In this document: piece after piece, positions 19,950-31,240 of the stretch
Numbering within the stretch: position 1 is the first letter of the stretch
How the letters are laid out: every line of letters begins with the position of its first letter
Source: Bolinopsis microptera
Taxonomy: Eukaryota; Ctenophora; Tentaculata; Lobata; Bolinopsidae
Direction of reading: 5' to 3'
NCBI RefSeq assembly: GCF_026151205.1
Contig: NW_026971808.1
Span: 1-42,975 of the forward strand
DNA: 42,975 nucleotides
Translations under genes and position numbers: made by a program
Notes under the pieces: model-generated
Told to the model about the DNA's origin: nothing
Databases searched by the model: none
The model's input: the letters and a program-made list of their open reading frames with translations, nothing else

Positions 19950-20297
19950 TTATAGAACAACAATAAAAAAAATGTTTACTTTTGCCATATTTTGTAAACT
20001 TGAAGTTCCATGGGAGTATAATGCAAGGATTCGCCCCTTTCTATAAAGTGACCCCACGGCGGGGACTTTTGGGGGGTCCCCACGGGCCCCCTGTTGGGAA
20101 GGAGGAAAACCATTTTCCCTGATTGGGAAATGGCCCCCCCCCGGCGTTATTTCTTCCCAGGCAGCTCGGGTCCGGCTGGGAAAATCTGTTCCTAGCTGTA
20201 AGGAGGAACTGAACCCCGCACTTGTGCCCTTTCGGAAGGACCCCGATTTTATTTTAGCGGTTTTTGGCGGCCCTGTTTGGGTATTCTCCTTAACCAT
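19950..20297 (-). CDS. ATG ORF of 115 codons in GC-rich patch, unknown
   Basis: Starts ATG at 20297 (MVKENTQTGPPKTAKIKSGS) and ends TAA at 19950-19952. Basic and Gly/Pro/Ser-rich in the middle (TDFPSRTRAAWEEITPGGG), hydrophobic at the very end. The length is above chance, but the GC-rich homopolymers (GGGGGGG, CCCCCCC) inflate openness. No domain recognised. Confidence 0.28.
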   Translation of the reverse strand: MVKENTQTGPPKTAKIKSGSFRKGTSAGFSSSLQLGTDFPSRTRAAWEEITPGGGHFPIRENGFPPSQQGARGDPPKVPAVGSLYRKGRILALYSHGTSSLQNMAKVNIFFIVVL

Positions 20298-20587
20298 TAG
20301 TTGTGAGAACCTTAGTGGGGAAACCTCCGTGAACAGTTATTCCTCTTAAATCCCACCATGGGGAAAACGTGGAGGAGTTGGTATTTTCCACAGAATCCAA
20401 CACGCAAAACATTTACATAAGCATTAAAAATTAATAAGTTTAACAAAAACATATTTCCCCCATGAAATTTCCTTCGTTTCCCGAGTTTCCCCCCCGTTTT
20501 TATTTTTGTATTTTTTAGACCAATAACCCCACCCTGAAAAAGCTTCCGTCCGGATAGCTAAAGGGGCGTTTTTTCTGCTATGGGCCT

Positions 20588-20899
20588 ATGAAATCGGTGG
20601 TTATCACTCGTTTACGTGTGGCGAAACCCCATCCTGGGCCCGGTGGGCTGGGGCAGCTATACTCCGGGAACCAGTTTGGGACCAAGAAATGGTCCCCACC
20701 AATGGGTGGAAGCGTGTTTTTTTTTGAAAAACCCGGGTCCCCCCTAGTGGGGCCTGTTGTTTCCTTCTGGAATGAAAACCAACAAGCCGGGGGTTTTTTC
20801 CCTGGAGAAAATCCTAAGGGTGGAAGCAACCTTGTGGTTTACCGTGTTTTAAAGGCTAAACTCTCTATAACTGTAATAAGACCGCCTCAATTTTTTTAA
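20588..20899 (+). CDS. ATG ORF of 103 codons in GC-rich patch, unknown
   Basis: Starts ATG (MKSVVITRLRVAKPHPGPGG) and ends TAA. Gly/Pro-rich, with words like QLYSGNQFGTKKW and PVVSFWNENQQAGGF. The minus strand is also open (20578-20829), which points to GC-rich composition as the cause of both. Only one, or neither, is real. Confidence 0.22.
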   Translation: MKSVVITRLRVAKPHPGPGGLGQLYSGNQFGTKKWSPPMGGSVFFFEKPGSPLVGPVVSFWNENQQAGGFFPGENPKGGSNLVVYRVLKAKLSITVIRPPQFF

Positions 20900-23802
20900 A
20901 GAAATTTTTGGTCCCCCACTAAACAAGTCACAATATGCTTTTTCCGACGGCCCATATTTTTTTTTTAAATTCCTCACAGTCGGGATTAGTTTTCCCGGGT
21001 ATTGCATAAAATTTTAAAAGGTTACAGAAAGATGATGGGTAAAAAATCCACATTAACTCCCTAAATAACTTGGGAAGAAAGGTGAGAGTTTTAGCGTCCC
21101 CCTGTCCCGTTTATTTGCCAAAACGAAACGCATTGGAAGTGGAAGCGGGAAGTCCGGGGGAGGTATTGAGAAGCGGGAGATATTGTGTTGGGACGGGGGG
21201 AGGGAGTAATTGTTGGGGGGGGACTAAGCCTGTGGGCCCCCCGGAGGTTTCCCCATGGCTTTTGCCCTGAAATTTGGGGTTGGATCAGAAAGGCCCGTTT
21301 TTGCTTGTAACAAAATAACAGGGGGAAAAGGAAAGAGGGCCTCCCGAGGGAGAGAATGTAACTTTTACAGGCTCCTTAAAAATAAGTAATGTTTAGTAAT
21401 TGGCCGGGTTACAGTTTTTACCAAAAAAAGGGTTTATTAAATTTTCCTTTTTAATTTCCCAGTTACCGTTTTTCCTAGCCAACTGGGTCTTTTGTAAATT
21501 CAATAATATGAGAGGTAATGAAAGTATGTTTAAAAACTTTGGCAAGGTTAACATCAATTGGGGTTGGGGCTTCCCCCCCTTTCCCCCCAGTTTTTAAATT
21601 TATTTTGAACCTTAAATTTTAAAAGTTTTCCATTTGATAAAGCCTTGATGTTTATTTTGGTTAACGTATGGTAAGGGGCCGTAAAAAAAATACCTATAAA
21701 TCCCTTTTGGATAATTTCAAGTTATTATTTGTTTTAATTTTTCCGAAATGCCTTAGGCAACACTTTTAAGTCCGGCCGGAAAATGTACTTGATAAAACGC
21801 CCCACGGGGTACTTTGTCGGTTTTTTTTCACATGACCTTGGATTGGAAAAAAAATTATCCTTAGGTCCCCACCTAAACTTACAAAGCGTTTCTAAATGAA
21901 AATTTAATTATAGTACAAAAAAAAGTAAAAGTATCCGGTTATTTTATAACTGTAACAAATTAGACGCACATTCTTTTTAGGTTTCAATCAATTTTTTTCC
22001 AAGGAACTTTCCTGTAAATAAACCTTTTTTTTCCCTAAAATCCAGAATCCTTTCGTTGTTGTCCCCCCATCAGCGGGGACAAGAAGTTTATCTCGTACAG
22101 GGAAAAAATTTACCGTTTGTAATTAAATATTCTCGATTTAAAAAAAAAAGCTTCGCCATCGTATTGGTAATCAAGGAGGTAATATTTGTTTTTTGTAACG
22201 ATATATATCCCCATGATTTCCAGTGGTAAAAAAAACCAGAGACCAACTAGTTTTTTCCCCCTTTAAAACTTGTTCCCCTAAGCACGACCCGAGGCCATTT
22301 CACCAAGCAATGCACAACATTTTTTTGGAAAACGAGGCCCGGGCAACTTGGAAGGGCCGCCACCGCCATTCTTCTCCCCCACCTTAAAAAAGGGAAGATC
22401 CCCCCCCCTTCAGACAGGAGTGTGAAGTAGCCTGCCATGTGACTAAGGTTGGTCCCCCCCCACCCCCCCCCCCCCCGCTAATTCATCCTAATAAGGCATC
22501 CTTCCCCAATCCTTGAAATAGATAAAAGAAAAATAATAGTGCGCCACCCCCTGAACCCCCAATATGAAATAGCCCCGGGCAAGGGTAACTTTTTGGTTTG
22601 CAATCCCATTAAGGGTATATATTCAATAAGGGGTTGAAAAATAATATTTTAAACGGGATCCCCTATTTCTGGTCAAGGTTCCCCCCCATCCCCAGGCCCC
22701 CCACTACATTTTTGGGGGGTGCTTTGTCCCCCCCCCTTACGAATTAACCGTGCTATAGGCAGAGAAACCCATAACTGAATATAAGTTTTTGACAAATAAG
22801 CGAAAATTCTGTGGGTAATTGATTTGCAATTTGGGGAGAAAATTTTTAAAAGTTAAGTCCTAATAGCCAGGCACTCCCACCGGGGGGAAAACGACCTACC
22901 GACACTGTATATAAGGGATGAGGGGAGCGTTGTGTGCTGTCTTGTTTTTCTGAGCCGCCACATAAACTTCCCAGAAGATGGAACCTTGTTCCCCAAAAGT
23001 CTGCTGCTGGTGCCTAAAAACCGGTTCATTTTTCTTCACGGTTTTGGCAGTATAAACATAAAAATACTTTAATCTTCAGACATAAAAAACCTAGTAAATA
23101 AAGGTGCCAATGTACTATTGTACTCCAACTTTAGTAACTATCTCACAGGCGAACTAGATGTTATAACGTGATGATATTTGCCCTCCCGTCCCTTCAGTTT
23201 TGTTTTGGCCACTGGATACATATTTGAATCATGGCAGCAAACACCAGGCCCGACAAGTGGAAAAGCAAAGCCTAATAATGATGAGTTAAATGTAGTAGCC
23301 ATATAAATTATAATGTTTAATTTTGCAACTCAAACCCAATGGTAACAGCCATATAATGTTTTTAGTTATGCCACCTGGCCCACAAGAGGTATACCAATGG
23401 AATAAAGGTAAATAAAACAGAAGAAAAGTTGGGGCAGAATAACCTGGAGGGCCGGTGGTAGTGTGGTGGGTCACCTACGTTAATTGACCCCCCTTATTAA
23501 GGTGTGGGTGCCCGAGCTAACCCTGGCAGCCTGGGGTTCCTCCAGGACGGAGCGCAGGTCAGAGGATCTGCACTCTGTACGCATAAAGTTGAACTATTTC
23601 TAGTGGCGTGCCTTAACCTTCCCCTACATAGTTAGTCCAATTAAATACATAATATGGCCCTTTTTCCACCGGATAACCACCATATAATATATTTATTGCT
23701 TTGAAAATATTAGTATCAATATTCGATTGCAAATTGTGTAACAAGTGCAAATCCTGTGTTATTTGGACCAAATCAAGAAATCCAAAGTAAAAGGGTAAGA
23801 GG
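20900..23802. other. Low-quality sequence, no supported gene
   Basis: Inflated runs persist to about 22900, after which the texture improves to near-normal until about 24350. Poly-C runs at 22455-22477 and 22723-22736 are the extremes. I found no supported coding or repeat unit. Confidence 0.5.
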
Positions 23803-24003
23803 ATGGGGACCAATGGTACAGAAGAAGTAAAATTAAGCTGGCTGATTAACAAAGCAGGGAAAAGCCGTCCCCCGGAAAATGATTATCTAATGGTGGAACT
23901 GGGCCGGGGGGTAAATATCCCGATGGTTGCACCACCTGAAACGAAGGTCCTCAACGGGAATTACCATAACCCAAGGGTCACGTGGAATTGTTTCCATAAA
24001 TAA
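23803..24003 (+). CDS. ATG ORF of 66 codons in a cleaner island, unknown
   Basis: Reads MGTNGTEEVKLSWLINKAGK then SRPPENDYLMVELGRGVN and PPETKVLNGNYHNPRVTWN to TAA. It is polar, varied and protein-like, in one of the better-quality islands inside the bad block. No splice sites are evident. Family not recognised. Confidence 0.3.
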   Translation: MGTNGTEEVKLSWLINKAGKSRPPENDYLMVELGRGVNIPMVAPPETKVLNGNYHNPRVTWNCFHK

Positions 24004-27000
24004 GGATGTCACCGAAGTCCAACGTTGGGGGATAAAATAACCCTACAGTTTTTCCCTATTGGGGTCCCAGGCCCTCATTAACTCTCAACTGATTGCGTTG
24101 GCATTAGAAGAACAGTGATTTCTGAATTTGGGCCCCTTATTCCCCTACACTTAGAGCATTGTGGCAAAACCCCACGGATGGAAGGTAGGCAACTTGAAAG
24201 TGAGAAAACCCAATTTAAACTTTACAAGAATAAGCGGAGTTTTAATTTTCAATTTTACCTGTCTTCCATTGTGTTTTTATTTTAAAAGTCCCCGACCCAG
24301 CAAAGTTTGGATTGCTTGCACCGAAAGAAAGGAAAAGGAAAGTACAATGTAGAAAGCTTAGGTAACAACAAGCGGTTTTTTAACAAATTTTGGACTGTGG
24401 AAAGCCTTCAATATACCTAACATTTGTTACCTTAAAACCCTCCGCAATAGTCTCACAAGCCTTCTTCCTCTTACTGGCCACAACTTAAATCCATCTTCCT
24501 AAACTGGAGACTGTGGGTATACATGTAACTTTATAAATTATATAACAATGAAAATCAAGTGATAATTTAATATAGCCTAAAAAAACAAAATTTCCCAGAT
24601 TTGTCCTGTCGTTAAACAAGGTGTTTAGGAAAATGTTTTCCAAGCGGGCATATTTTTTTTTACAGCAGGTTAAATTACCAGAAAACCCTGCGGTTTAACG
24701 ACGAATGCCAAACGGTTTTAAAAATTAAAATACATTATGTTTTTCCCCAGCGACTAAGTCCTTGAATATCCCAAGAAAAGAGACCACCCCCCCCTCACTC
24801 CTATAAAGTTTATAATTGATTAATAATATTGGCCCCAGGGGGTGGCCCCGCCCAATAAGCCCCCCCTGAAAAACTGTTCACTCCATCTCTCCCGCTCCGT
24901 GGTCTGCCTGAAATTTTTTCCGGAGAACTGGAGCTGATTCTAACGAATAATGAGGTAAAAAAACTCCCTGTTTTTAAGTCCCCCCGAAAACTATATTTCA
25001 AAGAAATCTTTAAATGTAATTGCCACCTTGAAAATTATGAAAAAAAAAACCGCCAATAAAATTATTACAGCCCCCAACAAGTATGTTACATGTATTTATT
25101 GAAGTTAGTAAAACCAAGTTGTTATCCGGAAACCGGTAAAGCTTGAAAATGTTTGACGAATTTGAGAGGAAGGGAAAAGTGAAAAGAGGTTTTTGGGCGG
25201 GGGCGTTTTTTTGTAGAAATGACGAAATATTTCACTATCCCAAATAACAGGGGATTAACCTGCCTTTTGGGAGAAAATGAAAAAACTGTTGTGTTTCCGT
25301 AAAAAATTTGACAAGGGTAAAAAAATGTATTTTTGGGGTGGGTAAAATTGAAAAAAAAAAATTGAATTGTTATTGCTTATTTTAGATGTTTAGATGTTTA
25401 TCTAAGTGAAAACCAAGGCTATCTAATTTAATCCCTAAATACCCTAGTACCTTTTTCCCCTATTTCCTTGTTTGGAAATTTAATTTATATTTGCCCTTTT
25501 GGCCCCGATGGAGAATAGCGCGCCGGGGTTGCATTTTCGTGGGCGGGGAAAAATAATTGACAGTGCTCATACTCACATTAGAGACAAACACCTCCCCCCG
25601 TACCAGGCACAACCAGGGGGAGCCCAGAAACGAAATTAAATTAAAGAAGACCAAACGAAGCCTTGCAAGGGTTATTCCCCAAAAGCTTTCAATTTTTGAT
25701 TTAATATTACTTTTTTTTTGAAAGAGTTTTAGTTTACTTGCCTGTTTTATAAATCCCCTTGCTTCAGTTAATAAATTAGGAAAGCCCATTAGCAATACTA
25801 AAAAAATCTAAAACCCCATGGTTGTTTTTTTTGATTAGCCTATATCTATTCCTAACTTATACCAAAAGATTAATGAAGGAAAAATAAAAGAATTTGCAAA
25901 TACGGGTCGGCCCCAACATCCCAAAATCCCAGTATCAAGCCATTGGTTAAATTATGCCCTTAAAAACCTGTCAACAGCCATAACCAGATGCTCAATTAAT
26001 TTAAGTTTTTTTTGAAATTTAAAATAATTGGAAGGACCTTTCAACCCAAGAATGACCGAAAGTCTTGGTCGATAGGATGAGCAATCGTTTTCTTCTTGGC
26101 GCCTGTATAAAAAATCGGGTTAAAATCGGTGTTTACTTGGAAATTAAAGCCGAAATAAATTTAACCTTATAACAACAAAAACTAGACCCCGAAAATGTTT
26201 GGATGCAGGGCGGCGAAACAAATAAAATTAGAGTGTGAAAATCCCAACAGATCGATTTCTGGGCCCTTGTCCACCCGCCTGGTAAGAATCCAGTAATTTC
26301 CCAACTTTGCTTCAAATAAGATAATTGAAGGGAATCCATGGGAAAATCGAACTGGAAAACTAGTAGCCCGAAAATACGAAAAGTCACAATAAAAAATTTT
26401 AACCCATAAAATTTTTGTGAAAAACTAAGAATAATTAAAATCAATTTAGAAAAGAATCAGAAAATGAAAAAGTTAGGTTTTTTGGTTTGGAGAACAACCA
26501 TTAAAAACAAATTGTTTCATATATTTGCAGGGCCCAAAAGCCCGCCCCCGTAATCCCAAAATAATAACAAGCTTGGTAAAGAATTTCCAATTGGAAAAGA
26601 AAGGAACCATAACAACTTGAAAAATAAACTTCCCCAGTTCACTTAATTTTTCTTATTTTCTTACCTGCGTCCTTTTTTCCGCTAAGAGCTAACCTGCGCT
26701 TTGCGCCGAGATGAATTGCCCTCCCCCTACGTCTCCCCCAGGCTTATCAAGACCTACATCGTGCACCACGTGGGGGGGCCCATAAAAAATCCATCCACGA
26801 AACAGAACCACTTGTGCCTTCAACAACCCTGAAAAAGTAAGGCCTGACCAGTTTAGCTACATTACTCTCGTAAAAAAGGAATATTTAAAACTGCGATGTT
26901 TGAATTGTTATATTGTTGGAATTAACAACCATATTAAAATTGGCTGAATAACCACCCAAAATAATAAAATAAAATGTTTTTTTATGCGATTTATTGTATT

Positions 27001-27346
27001 CATTATTGTCCAAAGTGGCCCGTTCCCCCAACCCCACGAAATAATAAAATCTAGCCCTGAAACCTGCCAAAAACCAGTTTAATAAAAGCGTTTTAAAGCC
27101 GACAAAATTGTTTTTAAAGTTAAAAAATAAAAGTTACAAGACCCCCAAACAGACGGAGTAGTCCACTCGGGACGGGACGCGGGGATAGTGAACCGACAGC
27201 GACGGCCCGTGCAAGAGTGGGTAATCTATCATGGGATTAGGTATTTAATCCCAATAGCCTTTTTTTTAACACCTATAGTAAAATTCTGGACGGGTCCAGA
27301 TCCAAAAGAAAAGCTTTAAAAAAACTATTTTTAAATACTTGATCCT
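24004..27346. other. Mostly low-quality sequence, no supported gene
   Basis: The longest frame is 25460-25795 on the minus strand (111 codons; words include KQASKLKLFQKKSNIKSKI and TKMQPRRAILHRGQKGKYK), without start, splice or domain support. I saw no repeats beyond homopolymers. Confidence 0.45.
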
Positions 27347-27550
27347 TTGAAAATCCTAGAAAAAATTGCCAGGACTCTTGGAACCAATTTTTCCTTAAAC
27401 CTCCTAATGGATAAACTAAAACATGACAACCACTCCCGGTGTTATCCCCGGCACCTTCGCGGCCAAATAACATCGGAGAGCGCTAGTTGCTTTGCGCTAG
27501 CAGACCGAAATTCCCCGGTTTTTCCTTGTTCCCGACCTTTATTTTCATGA
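27347..27550 (+). CDS. Open frame of 67 codons, unknown
   Basis: Reads KILEKIARTLGTNFSLNLLM then DKLKHDNHSRCYPRHLRGQI and TSESASCFALADRNSPVF to TGA. It begins only at a TTG, so it would be an internal exon. Varied composition; no clear acceptor or donor. Low-to-moderate support. Confidence 0.27.
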   Translation: MKILEKIARTLGTNFSLNLLMDKLKHDNHSRCYPRHLRGQITSESASCFALADRNSPVFPCSRPLFS

Positions 27551-28188
27551 TTTTTATTCCCCCCCCCTGAAAACAAAATCTATTGCCTAGCATGAATTAC
27601 AAAACCATAAATCGTTTTGTTTCTGGAAAAAGGTTGGGTAAAAGTGGTTTTTTAAAGGATTGCCTTGTATTGGTGTTTCTTATTATCATCGTGAGACTTA
27701 AAACTGAACAAAACAGTATTTCCCCGATTACATGGAATCAACCTTTTTTCCCCCCACTAAATTGTATGAGTAATGCGTATGGATGTCGGATACGACACAC
27801 CAGCTGCAGGAGGAGAGACACAGCAGAATCCACAGAGAATTTAGCTGGGCCCCCAAAAAAAGTTCTCTAGGTTTTTTTATGTTTTTCCCACTTATGACCA
27901 CCATGAGCAAAAATGTTTGATATAAAACCAACTAGGGTTCCCAGAACTTATCGTCCCACGAGGCTATTCTATTTAGAAGCTAGCCTAAAAAAAAGGTAAA
28001 AAAAAAAAAGGGTAAATATAAAAACGACACAAGTAAAAGTTAAAAATTAAATTTAAGGCTATGCGTTAATAACCAAAAGGTGTAAAAATTTGGACTAAAA
28101 ATTGTATTGAAGTACAATTGGTGTAAATCCCAAAAAACAATGAAAAAGTAATCGGAAATTAAAGAAAATGAAATAAAGTCACCCCTAC

Positions 28189-28272
28189 CTATAATATCCC
28201 CTCCGAATCGAGAACAAAGATCCGACGAAAGGGAGCAGACTTTTTCCAAGAATTAAAACTGGTTTCAAGCAC
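28189..28272 (-). CDS. Candidate exon in cleaner island, product unknown
   Basis: On the minus strand a textbook acceptor (GTGTTTTTTATTGCAG) precedes 28272 and TATAG/GTAGGG follows 28189. In the frame joined from 28368 it reads VLETSFNSWKKSAPFRRIFV then LDSEGIL and a TAG falling on the last codon. Another frame (LKPVLILGKSLLPFVGSLF) is also open across both ends. The intron to the upstream piece is 95 bp with a perfect GTGAGT donor. Confidence 0.4.
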   Translation of the reverse strand: MLETSFNSWKKSAPFRRIFVLDSEGIL

Positions 28273-28367
28273 CTGCAATAAAAAACACAAATGCTCAGCA
28301 CACTAGCTTGCACCAAAACAGATGGAAATAAACATAAAATTAATGCAAATAGGCCAAACCCACTCAC

Positions 28368-28415
28368 AGTTTTATTAAGGGAAAGCTTAAAACAGGGTAT
28401 TGGGGGTTTTAACAA
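28368..28415 (-). CDS. Candidate exon fragment upstream of 28272
   Basis: The minus-strand frame reads LKPPIPCFKLSLNKT up to ACT/GTGAGT. It ends in phase 0 and joins 28272 as NKT-VLETSFNSWKK. Its 5' limit is unknown; there is no ATG and no clear acceptor before the low-quality sequence begins. Support comes from the donor and the phase match. Confidence 0.3.
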
Positions 28416-29287
28416 GTTTCTCGAAAACCGAGGGGAACTAACCCCCCTCCCCAGACAATAGCGACCCCCCTGGTTTAATTTTGGGTCCCAAGGTTTTTTT
28501 TTGTTGAAAGAACCCCTCGAGTTAATTGAAAGTAGGGATAAAACGTAATGGGACCCGGTGGTTGGGTAACAGTATAAAATAAACCAGTTAAAGAAGAGTT
28601 TTTAAGATCGAGGGCGAAGTTAACAATTTTGTTAGCCTGTGTGGGTTGGAGGGAAGAGGGATGGTGGAAGTTGGGTCCACCCCCCTAGAGTCTAGAACCC
28701 CTGTACGTCCAATCAGATTGTGGTTCTAGAAAACACAGGGTAAAAATGATTGAGGTGGAGGGGGTGGTTTTTGAAGGGGGGATGTGAAATCTACATACTA
28801 CTCACACGACTTCAACACCAGGATCAACCAATGATTACCCATCCAAGTCCACCAATTTCCCAGAAACCCTAAAATTATCCCTAAAAGCGTCGCTGGTTCC
28901 GCTTTCCCTCGGCGGTAAAATAAAGTTTGTATACACTTCCCCCTTTTTCTCTAGGGTCACCCGCAGAAAACAGGGAACCCGGAAGAGAGATTTTGTCCCC
29001 CCCCGCCTACAGATACCATTGGTTTTGTGATTTGTAATCCCAAAAATGTAAGACTATCATCAATCATATTGGGAACCGTGGGATGGAGAGATCCCCGGCA
29101 GTTTTTTATTGGCAAAGATAGACCTACAAGGGCGAATTCCTAATTTTTTTCATCCCATCAAATGAAAATTGCCCCGAGGTTTTTCAGAAAAGTCGAAACT
29201 ATGGGATTTATAGTCCCGACATTATAAAAAATATAGTGATCCGTGGGAAATTTTTCCCCACCTTTAATTCCACCGCATGTTTTATAG

Positions 29288-29364
29288 CCAGTCAAAGAAT
29301 TGGAATGGCCAGATAGTTTTAATCAGGTCAATATGGCCTTTGGCGGAGCCCCTGAAATTGGCAA
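29288..29364 (+). CDS. Candidate exon, 25 codons, product unknown
   Basis: The acceptor CACCGCATGTTTTATAG is followed by PVKELEWPDSFNQVNMAFGG then APEIGK, and GGCAA/GTACCT gives a donor in phase 2. Read through, the frame stops at TAA 29381-29383. The composition is convincingly protein-like. It is isolated in poor sequence, so neighbouring exons cannot be traced. Confidence 0.35.
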
Positions 29365-29457
29365 GTACCTTACAGATAACTAACCACGCACGTACAAAAA
29401 AACTGATTAGTAAAAAAATAAAAAGCCGGAAAAAGGCAACCTTACAGTTTTTAGTTA

Positions 29458-29868
29458 TTACATAGATCCACACCACCTATGTCTTACAATTTCACTGGCA
29501 CCTTTCCCCGGAGAACTGCAAAGAAAACAATGGAAACTTAAATTTAACTTTCTAAAGTGAACTGTTCCACCCACTAAGGACTTGGGCCGTGGGAAACCCA
29601 GCCCCCTGCTTTTTCTTTGGCTGGGAAAAGCCTCCTTTTTTCCATACCGATCATAACAACATAAACCACAGTAAAAAGTTTCTGTAAATTTGGGGTTGTC
29701 GAACCTTTTTTTTTGAAAATGGATAAGATAAAACGAACACAAGGAAACCCCACACCGATTTCTTTTATAAACACCCTGTAGGGGTGAGTGATAATATAAA
29801 GAAAAAAATTCCAAACACATCCTTGGGGAAGAATTTAAATGCAATTTATTTAAATATTCCCAGATCAA
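29458..29868 (-). CDS. Minus-strand ORF, 136 codons, uncertain
   Basis: One of three consecutive long minus-strand frames. Aromatic- and Cys-rich (LYYHSPLQGVYKRNRCGVSL, TETFYCGLCCYDRYGKKEAF, LSFHCFLCSSPGKGASEIVR). Plus-strand A-richness lowers minus-strand stop frequency here, so the length is less impressive than it looks. It opens at an ATT-type position, not ATG. No domain recognised. Confidence 0.22.
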   Translation of the reverse strand: MIWEYLNKLHLNSSPRMCLEFFSLYYHSPLQGVYKRNRCGVSLCSFYLIHFQKKRFDNPKFTETFYCGLCCYDRYGKKEAFPSQRKSRGLGFPRPKSLVGGTVHFRKLNLSFHCFLCSSPGKGASEIVRHRWCGSM

Positions 29869-30298
29869 TGTGGTGTCCTGGTGAACTATACAGTTTTGTT
29901 TTTCACCCAGCGGTGGAAATTGGGATTAATTTTTCCCTAATTTTGGTAAGTTATTTAACTATTTTTATTTTACAAACCGCCACAAAGATTAGGGAAGCAT
30001 AGATTTATATTTTTATCCGTTTTATACTTCGTTCTTTCCAATTACCACTAGAAGTCCCCCTAAAATCTTCCCCCAAGTGGGTTAAAGAAACCTCCTCCCG
30101 AAATCTTTTCATCTCCTTCCCACTTAGGACTTGAAAAGGTGGTACAGCCAGGCATTTAATTGGGGTCGACTTTTAAGTGAGTCCCACCCCCCCCTCGCTA
30201 AAATACTGAAAGTCACAGTAAGTAACAGCTTCAGAAGAGAAAAATGGTAAACGAAAGGTAAAAAAACCCCAAGGAGATCACAGAAAGAGCTAGGGTTC

Positions 30299-30736
30299 TT
30301 AACTTGTAAAAAGCTGTAGGGATCCTGAAAAACTATTACCTTGCTTTGAACTTTGGACCCCTAACCGCCTTACCTTAAACCCAATTTGTTTAAACCTTAA
30401 TAACTTAAAGTGGTACTTGCTTAACCTATCAAAGAAAGACAGATAAGAAAGAAAGTTCCTGAATGATTTTCCTGGCTTGAATAGTGGAAATTGCTGTTTT
30501 TTTGCCCCGTAGAAAAACATCATCCCCACAAGATAATAATGATGGTAAGAGATAAGGAGAAAAACTAAACAGTTCCCCCTGGACCTGGTTAAAAAAAACT
30601 GATGATCCCCCCGACCCCTAGGCCTATTACAATGGCGAGCTTTTAAGAATTTATGGCCCCTAAGAAACTGGGTTGCAACAAAGCTGCCCTTGAATACTCT
30701 TCTCCAGAGGCGGTGGAAAATGTGCTTGTAAACCAA
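30299..30736 (-). CDS. Minus-strand ORF, 145 codons, uncertain
   Basis: A basic, aromatic-rich frame (FHRLWRRVFKGSFVATQFLR, RLSKYHFKLLRFKQIGFKV). It follows the 163-codon frame by only 12 bp on the same strand, in a different frame, as an indel-broken long ORF would. No conserved motif seen. Confidence 0.22.
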   Translation of the reverse strand: MVYKHIFHRLWRRVFKGSFVATQFLRGHKFLKARHCNRPRGRGDHQFFLTRSRGNCLVFLLISYHHYYLVGMMFFYGAKKQQFPLFKPGKSFRNFLSYLSFFDRLSKYHFKLLRFKQIGFKVRRLGVQSSKQGNSFSGSLQLFTS

Positions 30737-30748
30737 TAAATGATAATT

Positions 30749-31240
30749 TTAAATAATTGTTAAACTGCACAAATAATTTATATTAAGTTTTACACAAAAA
30801 AGATTAAATTCCCCCCTCAAACGGAAAATAAATGGAAAAAATAAAGAAATTTTGTACTGGGGGTTTCCCAGGAAAAAAATATTATGCGGTAGATGCTTTT
30901 CGTCCCCCGCCCCTACTTTTTGTAATATTACCGTTGTGTTTTTTTTTATGGGCCGATTTTTATTCCTTTGAAGCATAGAAACGATCGTCCCCCAAAACTT
31001 GGGGGCAAAGTTGTTCCCAAAAAAACAAAACATTATATTGAAGAGCAAATAAAATGTAACTTTTGGGTAATCACGAGGGGAACATATAAAGGTTAACAAA
31101 ACTTTTGAAGGGCGATATAATTGTGGGGAAGCTAATAAACTAAATCTAAATTCTCGAGAAGGGGGTGGGTTGGGGGTGAAAAAAAGGGTGGCGGGGGACA
31201 ACCCGGAAGGTAACCGACACAAAGGAAATGTGGGGTACAA
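30749..31240 (-). CDS. Longest non-repeat ORF, 163 codons, uncertain
   Basis: The minus-strand frame reads Pro/Phe/Leu-rich sequence (PLCRLPSGLSPATLFFTPNP, FNIMFCFFGNNFAPKFWGTI, FPFIFRLRGEFNLFCVKLN). At this composition a 163-codon frame would be rare by chance, but the sequence is homopolymer-inflated and A-skewed on the plus strand. No reverse transcriptase, integrase or transposase signature is visible. No named family. Confidence 0.25.
   Translation of the reverse strand: MYPTFPLCRLPSGLSPATLFFTPNPPPSREFRFSLLASPQLYRPSKVLLTFICSPRDYPKVTFYLLFNIMFCFFGNNFAPKFWGTIVSMLQRNKNRPIKKNTTVILQKVGAGDEKHLPHNIFFLGNPQYKISLFFPFIFRLRGEFNLFCVKLNINYLCSLTII

Noticed and set aside
20140-20240. tRNA-like GGTTCAGTTCC on the minus strand
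   Set aside because: No A box at the right distance and no T-stem or acceptor pairing.
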